Shown: positions 6,397 to 12,973 of the stretch, in pieces
How the letters are laid out: every line of letters begins with the position of its first letter
How positions within the stretch are numbered: position 1 is the first letter of the stretch
Translations under genes and position numbers: made by a program
From: an uncultured Bacteroidota bacterium
Lineage (GTDB): Bacteria; Bacteroidota; Bacteroidia; Chitinophagales; Chitinophagaceae
DNA: 12,973 bases
Direction of reading: 5' to 3'
NCBI GenBank assembly: GCA_903912435.1
Contig: CAIWHI010000544.1
Coordinates: 1-12,973, forward strand
The notes under the pieces: model-generated
The model's input: the letters and a program-made list of their open reading frames with translations, nothing else
The model's database searches: none
Told to the model about the DNA's origin: nothing

Positions 6397-7407
6397 ATGG
6401 ATACATTGACACATATTGTTCTGGGGGCATGTATTGGTGAGGCTATTGCAGGTAAAAAGCTGGGTAAAAAAGCCTTATTCCTCGGTGCATTTGCCAATAG
6501 TATCCCCGATCTTGATTTTATTGCATCATTCTGGTTGCCTACCACCCGCGATTTATTGTCACATAGGGCCTTCACCCATTCTTTCATTTTCGTTTTGCTG
6601 ATTACCCCTCTATTGGCTTATTTATCCCGAGGGATATTCAGGAAACAAGACCTGAGCCTGAAACATTGGTTACTATTTTGGGGCCTGGAAGTATTTGTTC
6701 ATATATTCATTGATGCTTTCAATGCCTATGGCACGGCATGGTTTGAGCCATTTAGCCATTACAGGGTATCTTTCAACACCATGTATGTTGCTGATCCCTT
6801 ATATTCTATCTGGCCTGCAATAGCGTTTATTTCGTTACTCATACTAAAAAAAGACAGTGCAAAAAGGAATTTCTGGGTAAATATTGGACTTATAACAAGT
6901 AGTGTTTACCTTTTCCTGGGCATACTTTTTAAGCAGAGTATTGAATATGATGTACGTTATAGCCTTACTAACCAACACAAAACATACTACCGCAATTTCA
7001 CCACCCCTACACCATTAAACAATTTGCTATGGTACGCAGTCGCTGAGTCAGATTCCGGGTTTTACATTGGCTACAGATCATTATTTGACCACAATGCCAA
7101 CATGAAATTTCACTTTGATGCCAAAAACAGCCATTTGCTGGAAAACACAACTAATAAGTCTGACATGGAAAACCTGATAAAATTCTCCAATGGGTATTAT
7201 ACCGCCGATATGTGGCACGATACATTGGTATTCAATGATTTGCGCTTTGGCGAAATGAATGGCTGGAACGAAGATCAACCCCGTTGTGCTTTCCACTTTT
7301 TTTTAAATCAACCAGAAAATAATAAAATGATAGTCCAGCGTGGCAGGTTTGCGAAATGGAATAAGGAGTCTTTATGGTTATTCCTTAAACGGATTAAGGG
7401 TGTTTAG
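6397..7407 (+). CDS. YdjM-type membrane-bound metal-dependent hydrolase (DUF457)
   Basis: A 336-aa protein whose first half matches the YdjM/DUF457 membrane-bound metal-dependent hydrolase family, opening MDTLTHIVLGACIGEAIAGK. Putative metal ligands are visible in order: His6, Asp38 and Asp40 (SIPDLDF), His56 and His61 (SHRAFTHS), and His102 with Asp106 (VHIFIDAFNAYGT). Hydrophobic segments fall at about 62-79, 91-110, 134-147 and 157-175, placing the active site at or in the inner membrane. The C-terminal 160 residues are soluble and not recognised. No substrate is established for these proteins; a lipid-linked or lipid substrate is plausible. TAAGGA immediately before the ATG may serve as ribosome binding site. 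The 3' end overlaps the convergent phospholipase D-like gene by 14 bp. Confidence 0.85.
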   Translation: MDTLTHIVLGACIGEAIAGKKLGKKALFLGAFANSIPDLDFIASFWLPTTRDLLSHRAFTHSFIFVLLITPLLAYLSRGIFRKQDLSLKHWLLFWGLEVFVHIFIDAFNAYGTAWFEPFSHYRVSFNTMYVADPLYSIWPAIAFISLLILKKDSAKRNFWVNIGLITSSVYLFLGILFKQSIEYDVRYSLTNQHKTYYRNFTTPTPLNNLLWYAVAESDSGFYIGYRSLFDHNANMKFHFDAKNSHLLENTTNKSDMENLIKFSNGYYTADMWHDTLVFNDLRFGEMNGWNEDQPRCAFHFFLNQPENNKMIVQRGRFAKWNKESLWLFLKRIKGV

Positions 7408-8584
7408 CTTTGTTTCGTTTTTTCTGTTCAAAATAGAAGGTAAATAGGTAAAACATAAAATGAATAAAATTATAGGAGATAAAATAGGCGAATTGCTTGA
7501 TAGGATTGGTATTTGCTCTGTAGGAATCATTGGTAATCCTGATGCAATCATTTTCTATTATCTCATTAATATGGCTTCTTAACCATTCAGCAGTTAACTT
7601 ATCCCTAATATCCAAATTCATTTCCACACTGGCAAAAGCACTAATGTTATTCAGATTATACGAACCCAGGGTATACCATTCACCATCACAAACTGTCACC
7701 TTGCCATGAAGGATATTTGGCTGGTATTCATAAACTTCAATGTTATTCCTGAATAAAAACGCATAGAGAAACTCTTCGGCATACCTGTTAAAAGGCACGT
7801 CAGCATTCCCCGATAAAACCAATTTTATTACCACTCCCCTGGCACTTGCCCTGGCCATGGCTTTTAATAATCGCTTAGGTGGCCAAAAGTAACTGGTCAT
7901 TACTAAAACCTCCTTTTGAGATATCCTGAAAATTTGCTTATAAGTTCGGGTAATGTCTATCTTTTTCATTACCCAATCATTCCGCCTCACCCTCACCTCA
8001 CAACCAGGCTCAAATTCAGGAACGATTATCTTATTTTTCAATTTGGCCGGTGGTGTATATAGGAATTGCCTTTTCCAAATCCGTTCGCAGGTATTATTTA
8101 GTTCCTTGCAAATAATACCTTCTACATAGGCTGCCCAATCGAGCCAGGCTTTGGTTTCGCCAATATCATTGTAACGGTTACTCACATTTATACCGGCCAC
8201 AATACCTATAGTTGAGTCGGCTACAATCACCTTATGGTGTAAGCGCCTGGCTAAATAAAAATACTCACTTTTAAAAAAGGGATTAAAAAACCTGAAGTTG
8301 ACACCAGCATTTCTTAGACGGTATATAAATTCTTTACTCAGGTTTTGTGATGCATAACCATCCAGCAATAAATAAACATTTACATTCCTGTAGGCAGCAT
8401 TTATTAAAGCCTCGGCAATCTTTTCCCCGGTTTCATCCTCATCATAGATATAGGTCTGTAAATGTAGGGTGTATTGCGCTCCATTTATTATTTCTTCCAG
8501 CAAATTAAAATAATCTGCACCTCCCCGCACAATATTAACTTTATTATTAGGCGTAAAGACATCTTTACTTTTTCTATCAGGCAT
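7394..8584 (-). CDS. Phospholipase D superfamily protein, cardiolipin synthase-like (ClsB-type)
   Basis: A 396-aa protein with two complete HKD (HxKx4D) motifs: His116/Lys118/Asp123 (HHKVIVAD, followed by GINVSNRY) and His293/Lys295/Asp300 (HGKVTVCD, followed by GSYNLNN). Two half-sites in one chain form one active site, as in cardiolipin synthases, which join phosphatidylglycerol with another phospholipid. The chain starts directly with the catalytic domain and lacks the N-terminal membrane segments of ClsA-like enzymes, so in size it is closer to ClsB/YbhO. Instead there is a hydrophobic, aromatic stretch near the C-terminus (about 364-385) followed by a basic tail, suggesting a membrane anchor. 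PLD-type nucleases are an alternative but are usually shorter with a single HKD. A TAAGTTTG -7 box lies 24 nt upstream. Confidence 0.85.
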   Translation of the reverse strand: MPDRKSKDVFTPNNKVNIVRGGADYFNLLEEIINGAQYTLHLQTYIYDEDETGEKIAEALINAAYRNVNVYLLLDGYASQNLSKEFIYRLRNAGVNFRFFNPFFKSEYFYLARRLHHKVIVADSTIGIVAGINVSNRYNDIGETKAWLDWAAYVEGIICKELNNTCERIWKRQFLYTPPAKLKNKIIVPEFEPGCEVRVRRNDWVMKKIDITRTYKQIFRISQKEVLVMTSYFWPPKRLLKAMARASARGVVIKLVLSGNADVPFNRYAEEFLYAFLFRNNIEVYEYQPNILHGKVTVCDGEWYTLGSYNLNNISAFASVEMNLDIRDKLTAEWLRSHINEIIENDCIRITNDSYRANTNPIKQFAYFISYNFIHFMFYLFTFYFEQKKRNKAKHP

Positions 8585-8608
8585 GAAGACGAATCGTCAT
8601 TTATCTAC

Positions 8609-8616
8609 CAAACTTA
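8609..8616 (-). promoter_or_regulatory. -7 promoter element for the phospholipase D-like gene
   Basis: On the minus strand this reads TAAGTTTG, an exact TAnnTTTG match, ending 24 nt before the start codon and predicting a leader of roughly 17 nt. No -33 TTG is evident at the expected spacing. Confidence 0.5.
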
Positions 8617-8828
8617 ATAAAGTTAAAGGACTTTAGGACTAACATTATTGTATAAACAATTTAAATATCAGACCTTGATTTAAAATCCATTATTTTAATT
8701 ATTGCCTGTTATCAACTAGCCCTACTGAAATTAATACTTTTTACAAACTTAAATCCATTTACTACACAGGCTATTAATGACACATAAACAAGGTAAAAAC
8801 AACTTATCAAATTAATATTCTACACCCA

Positions 8829-8857
8829 TTGTTGGTTTCGGAAATTCACTACATTTG
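8829..8857 (+). promoter_or_regulatory. Promoter for the 64-aa orphan gene
   Basis: TTG (8829-8831), an 18-bp spacer and TACATTTG (8850-8857) fit both elements of the Bacteroidota promoter. The -7 box ends 16 nt before the ATG at 8874. The 8617-8828 stretch upstream is AT-rich, and I see no gene or clear repeat in it. Confidence 0.6.
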
Positions 8858-8873
8858 AAACAAAAATACAGAT

Positions 8874-9068
8874 ATGAGTACTACAAATGAAAAACTGAAT
8901 ACATTAATGAATATGTCGTTGGCCACTCTGGCAAGACAAAAAGTAATATTAAACTTGTTATGTCATTTAATGGCAGCAGGAGACGCTGACAGAGCTAAGG
9001 AAATACACGAGGAAGCATGTGCAGTGATAGAGAATGAAGAAAAGATGATCATTGAAATTTTTAAATAA
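8874..9068 (+). CDS. Small orphan protein, 64 aa, predicted helical
   Basis: The protein starts MSTTNEKLNTLMNMSLATLA and continues with helix-favouring sequence (QKVILNLLCHLMAAG, then a Glu/Lys-rich helix to the end). GDADRAKE around 37-44 probably makes a turn, suggesting a two-helix hairpin of acidic character. There is no signal peptide, and the hydrophobic residues are spaced amphipathically rather than as a membrane span. No family is recognised and function is not assigned. It is accepted as a gene because a two-element promoter sits 16 nt upstream and codon choice looks normal. It stands alone, with long gene-poor stretches on both sides. No T-tract terminator is seen immediately downstream; the first candidate is the hairpin ending at 9294. 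Confidence 0.65.
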   Translation: MSTTNEKLNTLMNMSLATLARQKVILNLLCHLMAAGDADRAKEIHEEACAVIENEEKMIIEIFK

Positions 9069-9257
9069 CATTGATAGATTAAAGTCTGGTAGGGGACAAA
9101 ATATTTGTATTTTAAGTAAGGCGAAAATTACGCTAATAGCTATCTACGAATTTTCGCATTTAGAAAATAAAATGCTTGGCAGGAATTGAATATTTCAGGT
9201 TCATTGGCGCCGAAGGTGCCAATTGCATTGTAGAAAAAAATATTATAACCTAAGGAA

Positions 9258-9294
9258 CTGCTCTATGGGAGCAGCGCACTTCGAGTTTTTTTTT
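9258..9294 (+). terminator. Intrinsic terminator (hairpin plus T9)
   Basis: A perfect 6-bp stem CTGCTC/GAGCAG (9258-9263, 9269-9274) with a 5-nt loop is followed by a tiny ACT/AGT stem and an uninterrupted run of nine T (9286-9294). It marks the 3' end of a plus-strand transcript, either that of the 64-aa gene (with a 3' region of about 220 nt) or of a separate small RNA. Confidence 0.55.
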
Positions 9295-9605
9295 GAAAAT
9301 GAAAGTGATAACATGTCGTCACTTTATTTGAAAATAGATCCTATTTTCCTCCTGGCGACTGTTTAGATTACTAAATAGAAGAAAGGGGAAAGAACAAGCC
9401 GAATGGTGGACTATTTTTACTTATCTATCATTACCCGAAATGAAATACTTAAATGAGCAACTGAGATTTCAAAAACACAGCAGTCAATAATTAACATTCC
9501 CAATCTCCTACTGTACACTTAAAGTTTTACTTTTGGGAAATTCCGATTAAACCACAAACTTATTTAGAAAAGATATTGAACATACATAACACCCGAATAT
9601 CTTTC

Positions 9606-9613
9606 TACTTTTG
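9606..9613 (+). promoter_or_regulatory. -7 promoter element for the HAD phosphatase gene
   Basis: TACTTTTG matches TAnnTTTG exactly and ends 17 nt before the ATG at 9631, predicting a leader of about 11 nt. It overlaps the first unit of a 7-bp tandem repeat. The nearest upstream TTG (9576-9578) is 27 bp away, which is too far for a standard -33. Confidence 0.5.
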
Positions 9614-9627
9614 ACTTTTGACTTTTA
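9607..9627 (+). repeat. Three tandem 7-bp units in the HAD gene promoter/leader
   Basis: ACTTTTG, ACTTTTG and ACTTTTA lie head to tail directly before the start codon. Each TTTTG resembles the end of a -7 box, so copy-number change by slippage would move or duplicate the promoter element. Confidence 0.7.
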
Positions 9628-9630
9628 CAA

Positions 9631-10284
9631 ATGATCACAACTGTAATTTTCGACATGGATGGCTTGCTATTGGATACCGAACCCCTGTGGGGCGTAAGTA
9701 TGCTTAGGGTAGCTGAAAAGCATGGAATACCTATAACCGCAGCGCGATTTAAGGAAACAACAGGTTTAAGGATTTATGAGGTTACCGACCATTGGGCTAT
9801 ACACTATCCCTGGGAAGGAAATACCCCTAAACAGATAGCTGACGAAATATTGGATGATATTATCGCCTCATCTAAAAAAGCAGCGACTGTGTTAAAAGGA
9901 GTTGAAAAGGCACTACAATTATTAAAAGCCAATAAATACAAAATAGGTCTTGCCTCATCATCTCCCAAACATATGATTGATGAATTGGTGAGCCACTTTG
10001 ATTTGACCAAATATTTTGATGTAATAACCTCTGCCGATGTGGTTGAAATGGGGAAACCTCATCCGGGTGTCTTTTTACATTGTGCAGCCGAGTTAGGCTC
10101 AAAGATGGTAGATTGCTTGGTATTAGAAGATTCGGTAAATGGTATGATTGCAGGTAAGGCAGCCAGGATGAAAGTGGTAGTAGTACCGGATGAAGTTCAT
10201 TTTAATGACCCCAGGTTTTCATTGGCCGACTTAAAATTGCATAGTCTGGAGGAATTTGATCTGGCCTTGTTAAACAACTTATAA
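9631..10284 (+). CDS. HAD-superfamily sugar-phosphate phosphatase (HxpB/YniC-like)
   Basis: A 217-aa haloacid dehalogenase-type hydrolase with all four motifs. Motif I is DMDGLLLDTEP (8-18), with Asp8 as nucleophile and Asp10 as general acid. Motif II is Ser109 (LASSSP), motif III Lys142 (GKPHPGVFL), and motif IV LEDSVNG (165-171), with Asp167 binding magnesium. The helical cap inserted after motif I makes it subfamily I. The DGLLLDTEPLW signature and overall length resemble the hexitol phosphatase/2-deoxyglucose-6-phosphate phosphatase group and beta-phosphoglucomutases. The mutase is less likely, but substrate cannot be fixed from sequence. The protein is cytoplasmic. The gene is probably monocistronic, with its own -7 box and a separate promoter-containing gap before gcvP. 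Confidence 0.88.
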   Translation: MITTVIFDMDGLLLDTEPLWGVSMLRVAEKHGIPITAARFKETTGLRIYEVTDHWAIHYPWEGNTPKQIADEILDDIIASSKKAATVLKGVEKALQLLKANKYKIGLASSSPKHMIDELVSHFDLTKYFDVITSADVVEMGKPHPGVFLHCAAELGSKMVDCLVLEDSVNGMIAGKAARMKVVVVPDEVHFNDPRFSLADLKLHSLEEFDLALLNNL

Positions 10285-10330
10285 CCAAATCCTTAAAAGC
10301 AGGCTATATCTCCACAAATTATACAACGTA

Positions 10331-10371
10331 ATAAGTGATTCATACAATATTGATAATTGTTATACACTTAT
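10331..10371. repeat. Imperfect inverted repeat between the HAD gene and gcvP
   Basis: ATAAGTG (10331-10337) pairs with CACTTAT (10365-10371), and the inner ATACAAT/ATTGTTAT nearly pairs as well. CCTTTTCC follows. It could be a weak terminator for the HAD gene or an operator for gcvP; the T-tract is poor, so the assignment stays open. Confidence 0.3.
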
Positions 10372-10438
10372 CCTTTTCCTGCAAATGGACAAAAGCTAAA
10401 ACTAACCAATATCATTACCCAGTTAAGCCAAATTAAAT

Positions 10439-10446
10439 TATCTTTG
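10439..10446 (+). promoter_or_regulatory. -7 promoter element for gcvP
   Basis: TATCTTTG is an exact TAnnTTTG match, 38 nt before the gcvP ATG, predicting a leader of about 32 nt. No -33 TTG is found at standard spacing. The leader is too short for a glycine riboswitch. Confidence 0.5.
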
Positions 10447-10484
10447 CCCGTCTTTTTATCACATTTCACTTCTTACGTAACAAT

Positions 10485-12973
10485 ATGAATTTATTATCCC
10501 TTCAGAACGAAGAATTCATTGGCCGTCACATAGGTCCAAATGAAGCAGATACCAAACAAATGCTGCATACCATAGGTGTGGAAAGCATGGAAGAGCTGAT
10601 TAACCGTACGGTGCCGGCTTCTATAAGAATGAACCATGCTTTGGAAATTCCGGCTGCGCAAAGTGAAGCTGAATACCTGGAGCAATCGAAAGAAACATCT
10701 TTAAAGAACAAAATTGCTAAGAATTACATTGGCCAGGGTTACTATGACACACACACACCAAGCGTAATATTGCGCAATATTTTTGAAAACCCAGGATGGT
10801 ATACGCAATATACCCCCTACCAGGCTGAAATTAGCCAGGGTCGTTTGGAAAGTTTATTGAACTTCCAGACCATGATTTGCGACATGACTGGCTTACCTAT
10901 ATCTAATGCATCTTTGCTTGATGAGGGTACTGCGGCAGCAGAAGCAATGAATATGTTTTTCCATGCATTGAACAAAGACAGTAGCAATCCTACCCGTCCT
11001 AAGTTCTTTGTTGATAACGAAGTTTTTGCACAAACGAAAGATATCATCATTACCCGTGCTAATCCAATAGGTATTGAAGTTGTCATTGGCGATTATAAAA
11101 ATTCAGGCATTGATGCTACTTATTGCGGTGCAATAGTTCAGTACCCAGGTGCAAATGGTAGTGTAGAAGATTATCGCGAATTTATTGCTGCAGTGCACCA
11201 GGCTGGTGCCTATGTAGTAATGGCTACCGACCTTTTAGCACTTACTTTATTAACTCCTCCGGGCGAATTGGGTGCTGATGCTGCTATAGGTAACAGCCAG
11301 CGTTTTGGTGTACCTATGGGCTTTGGTGGTCCACATGCTGCTTTTTTTGCTGTGAAGGATGATTTCAAAAGGTTAATTCCAGGCCGTATCATTGGTGTAA
11401 GTATCGATGCCAAGGGTAATCGTGCACTCCGTATGGCATTGGGCACACGTGAGCAACACATCAAAAGGGAAAAAGCAACTTCTAATATCTGTACAGCCCA
11501 GGCCCTTTTGGCTAATATAGCTGCAATGTTTGCAGTTTATCATGGTCCTGCCGGCATCAAAAACATTGCTCGTCGAGTAGCTTCTTTGACTCAGGCATTA
11601 GGCAATTCTTTAAATGACGCTGGTGTTACAATCATTAACAGTACTTATTTTGATACCATCACAATAAGTGTAGATGATATTGAAACAGTAAAAAGAATAG
11701 CTGAAACCAGGGGTATTAATTTCTGCTACCATAAAAATGGCCAGATTAGTATTTCAATTGATGAAACTACCACTCCCCGTGACATATTAAATATCATTGA
11801 TGTATTTACGCATGCCGATGTGCCTAACGTATTTATGATTGATGAAGCTGATGCATTAACTCATATTCCTGCATCATTAACCAGGACTAGTGCCTTCCTT
11901 ACCCACCAGGTATTTAATAGTCATCATAGTGAAACACAAATGATGAGATATATTAAGTTCCTGGAAAATAAGGACCTCAGCCTTAATACAAGTATGATTT
12001 CATTGGGTAGCTGTACCATGAAATTGAATGCAGCATCAGAAATGATACCAGTTACTTTCGCCAACTGGAGTAAGATGCACCCATTTGCACCAGTTAACCA
12101 AACTGAAGGTTACCAGCAAATGGTGAAGGAACTAGCCGATTATTTATGTGCCATCACAAAATTCGACGCTTGTTGCCTGCAACCAAATAGTGGTGCACAG
12201 GGCGAGTATGCCGGATTATTAACTATCCGCGATTACCACCAAAGCAGGGGTGAAGGACATAGGGATATCATTCTTATCCCAATTTCTGCCCATGGTACCA
12301 ACCCGGCTAGCGCGGTAATGGCAGGTTATAAAGTGGTTGTGGTTATGGCTCTTGAAAATGGCTATATTGATGTAGAAGATTTCAAAGCAAAGGCTGCACA
12401 ATATGCTGCTAATCTTGCAGGTATGATGATTACCTACCCTTCTACTTATGGTATCTTCGAAGAATCAGTAAAAGAAATTACTGATGTTGTTCACAGCTAC
12501 GGTGGGCAGGTTTACATGGATGGAGCTAATATGAATGCGCAGGTAGGTCTTACTGCTCCTGGCCTGATTGGTGCTGATGTATGCCACCTAAACTTACACA
12601 AAACTTTCGCAATTCCACATGGTGGTGGTGGACCTGGCATGGGCCCTATATGTGTTAAGAAACACCTTGAAGCTCACCTGCCATCCCATATCTATCTTCG
12701 TGAAGGCGTAGGAAATGCTGTATCTGCTGCTCCATATGGCTCTGCAAGTATATTGCTGATATCTTATGGTTATATCCGTATGCTAGGTGCTAAGGGTGTA
12801 AGGATGGCTACTGAATATGCAATTCTTAATGCTAACTATATGCGCTCTCGCCTACAAGGTAAATATGACATCCTGTATACAGGTAGCGGTGGCACATGTG
12901 CCCATGAGTTTATTGTTGACCTTCGTCCATTCAAAAAATCAGTTGATATAGAAGCAGAAGATGTTGCTAAACG
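10485..12973 (+). CDS. gcvP: Glycine dehydrogenase (decarboxylating), P-protein of the glycine cleavage system (3' truncated by window)
   Basis: 829 codons are present of a protein normally about 950-960 aa; the reading frame is open to the window edge, so roughly the last 125 residues lie outside. The P-protein decarboxylates glycine with pyridoxal phosphate and passes the aminomethyl group to lipoyl-GcvH. It is the long single-chain form with fused halves. The N-terminal half carries FIGRHIGPN (11-19), LLDEGTAAAEAM and REKATSNICTAQALLA (about 326-341). The C-terminal half carries LGSCTMKLN (about 507-515), CLQPNSGAQGEYAGL (about 564-578), SAHGTNPASA (about 600-609) and HLNLHKTF. Lys706 in the last motif is the expected PLP Schiff-base lysine, followed by the Gly-rich loop PHGGGGPGMGP. 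The ATG at 10485 is set by the conserved RHIGP spacing. No other gcv gene is in the window. Confidence 0.97.
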   Translation, partial: MNLLSLQNEEFIGRHIGPNEADTKQMLHTIGVESMEELINRTVPASIRMNHALEIPAAQSEAEYLEQSKETSLKNKIAKNYIGQGYYDTHTPSVILRNIFENPGWYTQYTPYQAEISQGRLESLLNFQTMICDMTGLPISNASLLDEGTAAAEAMNMFFHALNKDSSNPTRPKFFVDNEVFAQTKDIIITRANPIGIEVVIGDYKNSGIDATYCGAIVQYPGANGSVEDYREFIAAVHQAGAYVVMATDLLALTLLTPPGELGADAAIGNSQRFGVPMGFGGPHAAFFAVKDDFKRLIPGRIIGVSIDAKGNRALRMALGTREQHIKREKATSNICTAQALLANIAAMFAVYHGPAGIKNIARRVASLTQALGNSLNDAGVTIINSTYFDTITISVDDIETVKRIAETRGINFCYHKNGQISISIDETTTPRDILNIIDVFTHADVPNVFMIDEADALTHIPASLTRTSAFLTHQVFNSHHSETQMMRYIKFLENKDLSLNTSMISLGSCTMKLNAASEMIPVTFANWSKMHPFAPVNQTEGYQQMVKELADYLCAITKFDACCLQPNSGAQGEYAGLLTIRDYHQSRGEGHRDIILIPISAHGTNPASAVMAGYKVVVVMALENGYIDVEDFKAKAAQYAANLAGMMITYPSTYGIFEESVKEITDVVHSYGGQVYMDGANMNAQVGLTAPGLIGADVCHLNLHKTFAIPHGGGGPGMGPICVKKHLEAHLPSHIYLREGVGNAVSAAPYGSASILLISYGYIRMLGAKGVRMATEYAILNANYMRSRLQGKYDILYTGSGGTCAHEFIVDLRPFKKSVDIEAEDVAK

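Larger units (their letters stand above)
9069..9630. other. Gene-poor stretch rich in short perfect inverted repeats
   Basis: No complete gene is visible in these 562 bp. Successive hairpins are seen. They are GCGAAAATT/AATTTTCGC (9121-9129, 9149-9157), ATTGGCGCC/GGTGCCAAT with one G-T wobble and loop GAA (9203-9223), and CTGCTC/GAGCAG (9258-9274) leading to nine T at 9286-9294. Then come AAAGTGA/TCACTTT (9302-9325), GAAAATAG/CTATTTTC with loop ATC (9330-9348), and TTCCCAA/TTGGGAA (9497-9539). A stop-free 50-codon plus-strand stretch without ATG covers 9338-9487. Possible explanations are an unannotated structured RNA, a long 3' untranslated region, or remnants of a decayed gene or repeat element. 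Confidence 0.5.

Noticed and set aside
7394..8584. PLD-family defence nuclease or toxin
   Set aside because: Two HKD motifs in one roughly 400-aa chain, no helicase, methylase or antitoxin neighbours, and a membrane-type C-terminus favour a phospholipid-synthesis enzyme.
9069..9630. CRISPR array or tRNA/tmRNA gene in the hairpin-rich gap
   Set aside because: The hairpins differ from one another, no direct repeat with regular spacers exists, and no cloverleaf with CCA end is seen.
10285..10484. Glycine riboswitch before gcvP
   Set aside because: The gap is only 200 nt with a predicted start near 10453, AT-rich, and lacks the GC-rich paired core expected of that riboswitch.
10747..10760. CA dinucleotide run as a contingency repeat in gcvP
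   Set aside because: The run is short, in frame, and encodes conserved P-protein sequence (YDTHTP), so no phase-variation role is needed.

Overview
The window looks like an ordinary chromosomal segment of a Bacteroidota bacterium. The family compositions suggest the Chitinophagaceae neighbourhood, but that finer placement is inference. Supporting signs are AT-rich intergenic DNA, almost no Shine-Dalgarno sequences, repeated use of the Bacteroidota -7 promoter element TAnnTTTG a short distance before start codons, a lipoprotein of a type common in this phylum, and a C-terminal module typical of secreted Bacteroidota proteins. No rRNA, tRNA, CRISPR array, insertion sequence, phage gene or recognisable defence system was found.

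Layout. Positions 1-151 hold the probable 3' end of an upstream gene, closed by a hairpin at 240-272. A class III polyhydroxyalkanoate synthase (phaC, 320-1372, +) is followed, after a perfect 12-bp hairpin, by an alpha/beta hydrolase (1454-2314, +). Three minus-strand genes come next, each with its own intrinsic terminator: a small Lys/Pro/Ala-rich protein (2508-2711), a lipoprotein of unknown function (2879-3700) and a 12-TM amino acid permease (3919-5394). A plus-strand pair 6 nt apart encodes a secreted protein with a fibronectin-type-III-like fold (5515-6390) and a YdjM-type membrane metal-dependent hydrolase (6397-7407). The latter overlaps, tail to tail by 14 bp, a phospholipase D/cardiolipin synthase-like gene (7394-8584, -). 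A 64-aa orphan gene (8874-9068, +) has a good promoter. It is followed by a 562-bp gene-poor stretch full of short perfect hairpins. A HAD phosphatase (9631-10284, +) and glycine decarboxylase gcvP (10485 to the window edge, +, truncated) close the window.

How the genes relate. Apart from the two hydrolase-fold genes at the left (possible polyester storage and turnover) and the 5515-7407 pair, these are individually transcribed housekeeping or accessory genes, not a pathway cluster. I see no convincing new multi-gene system. The items most worth a second look are the hairpin-rich 9069-9630 gap and its T9-terminated structure, the solitary class III PhaC in a Bacteroidota background, the orphan small proteins, and two GC-rich repeat-like islands.
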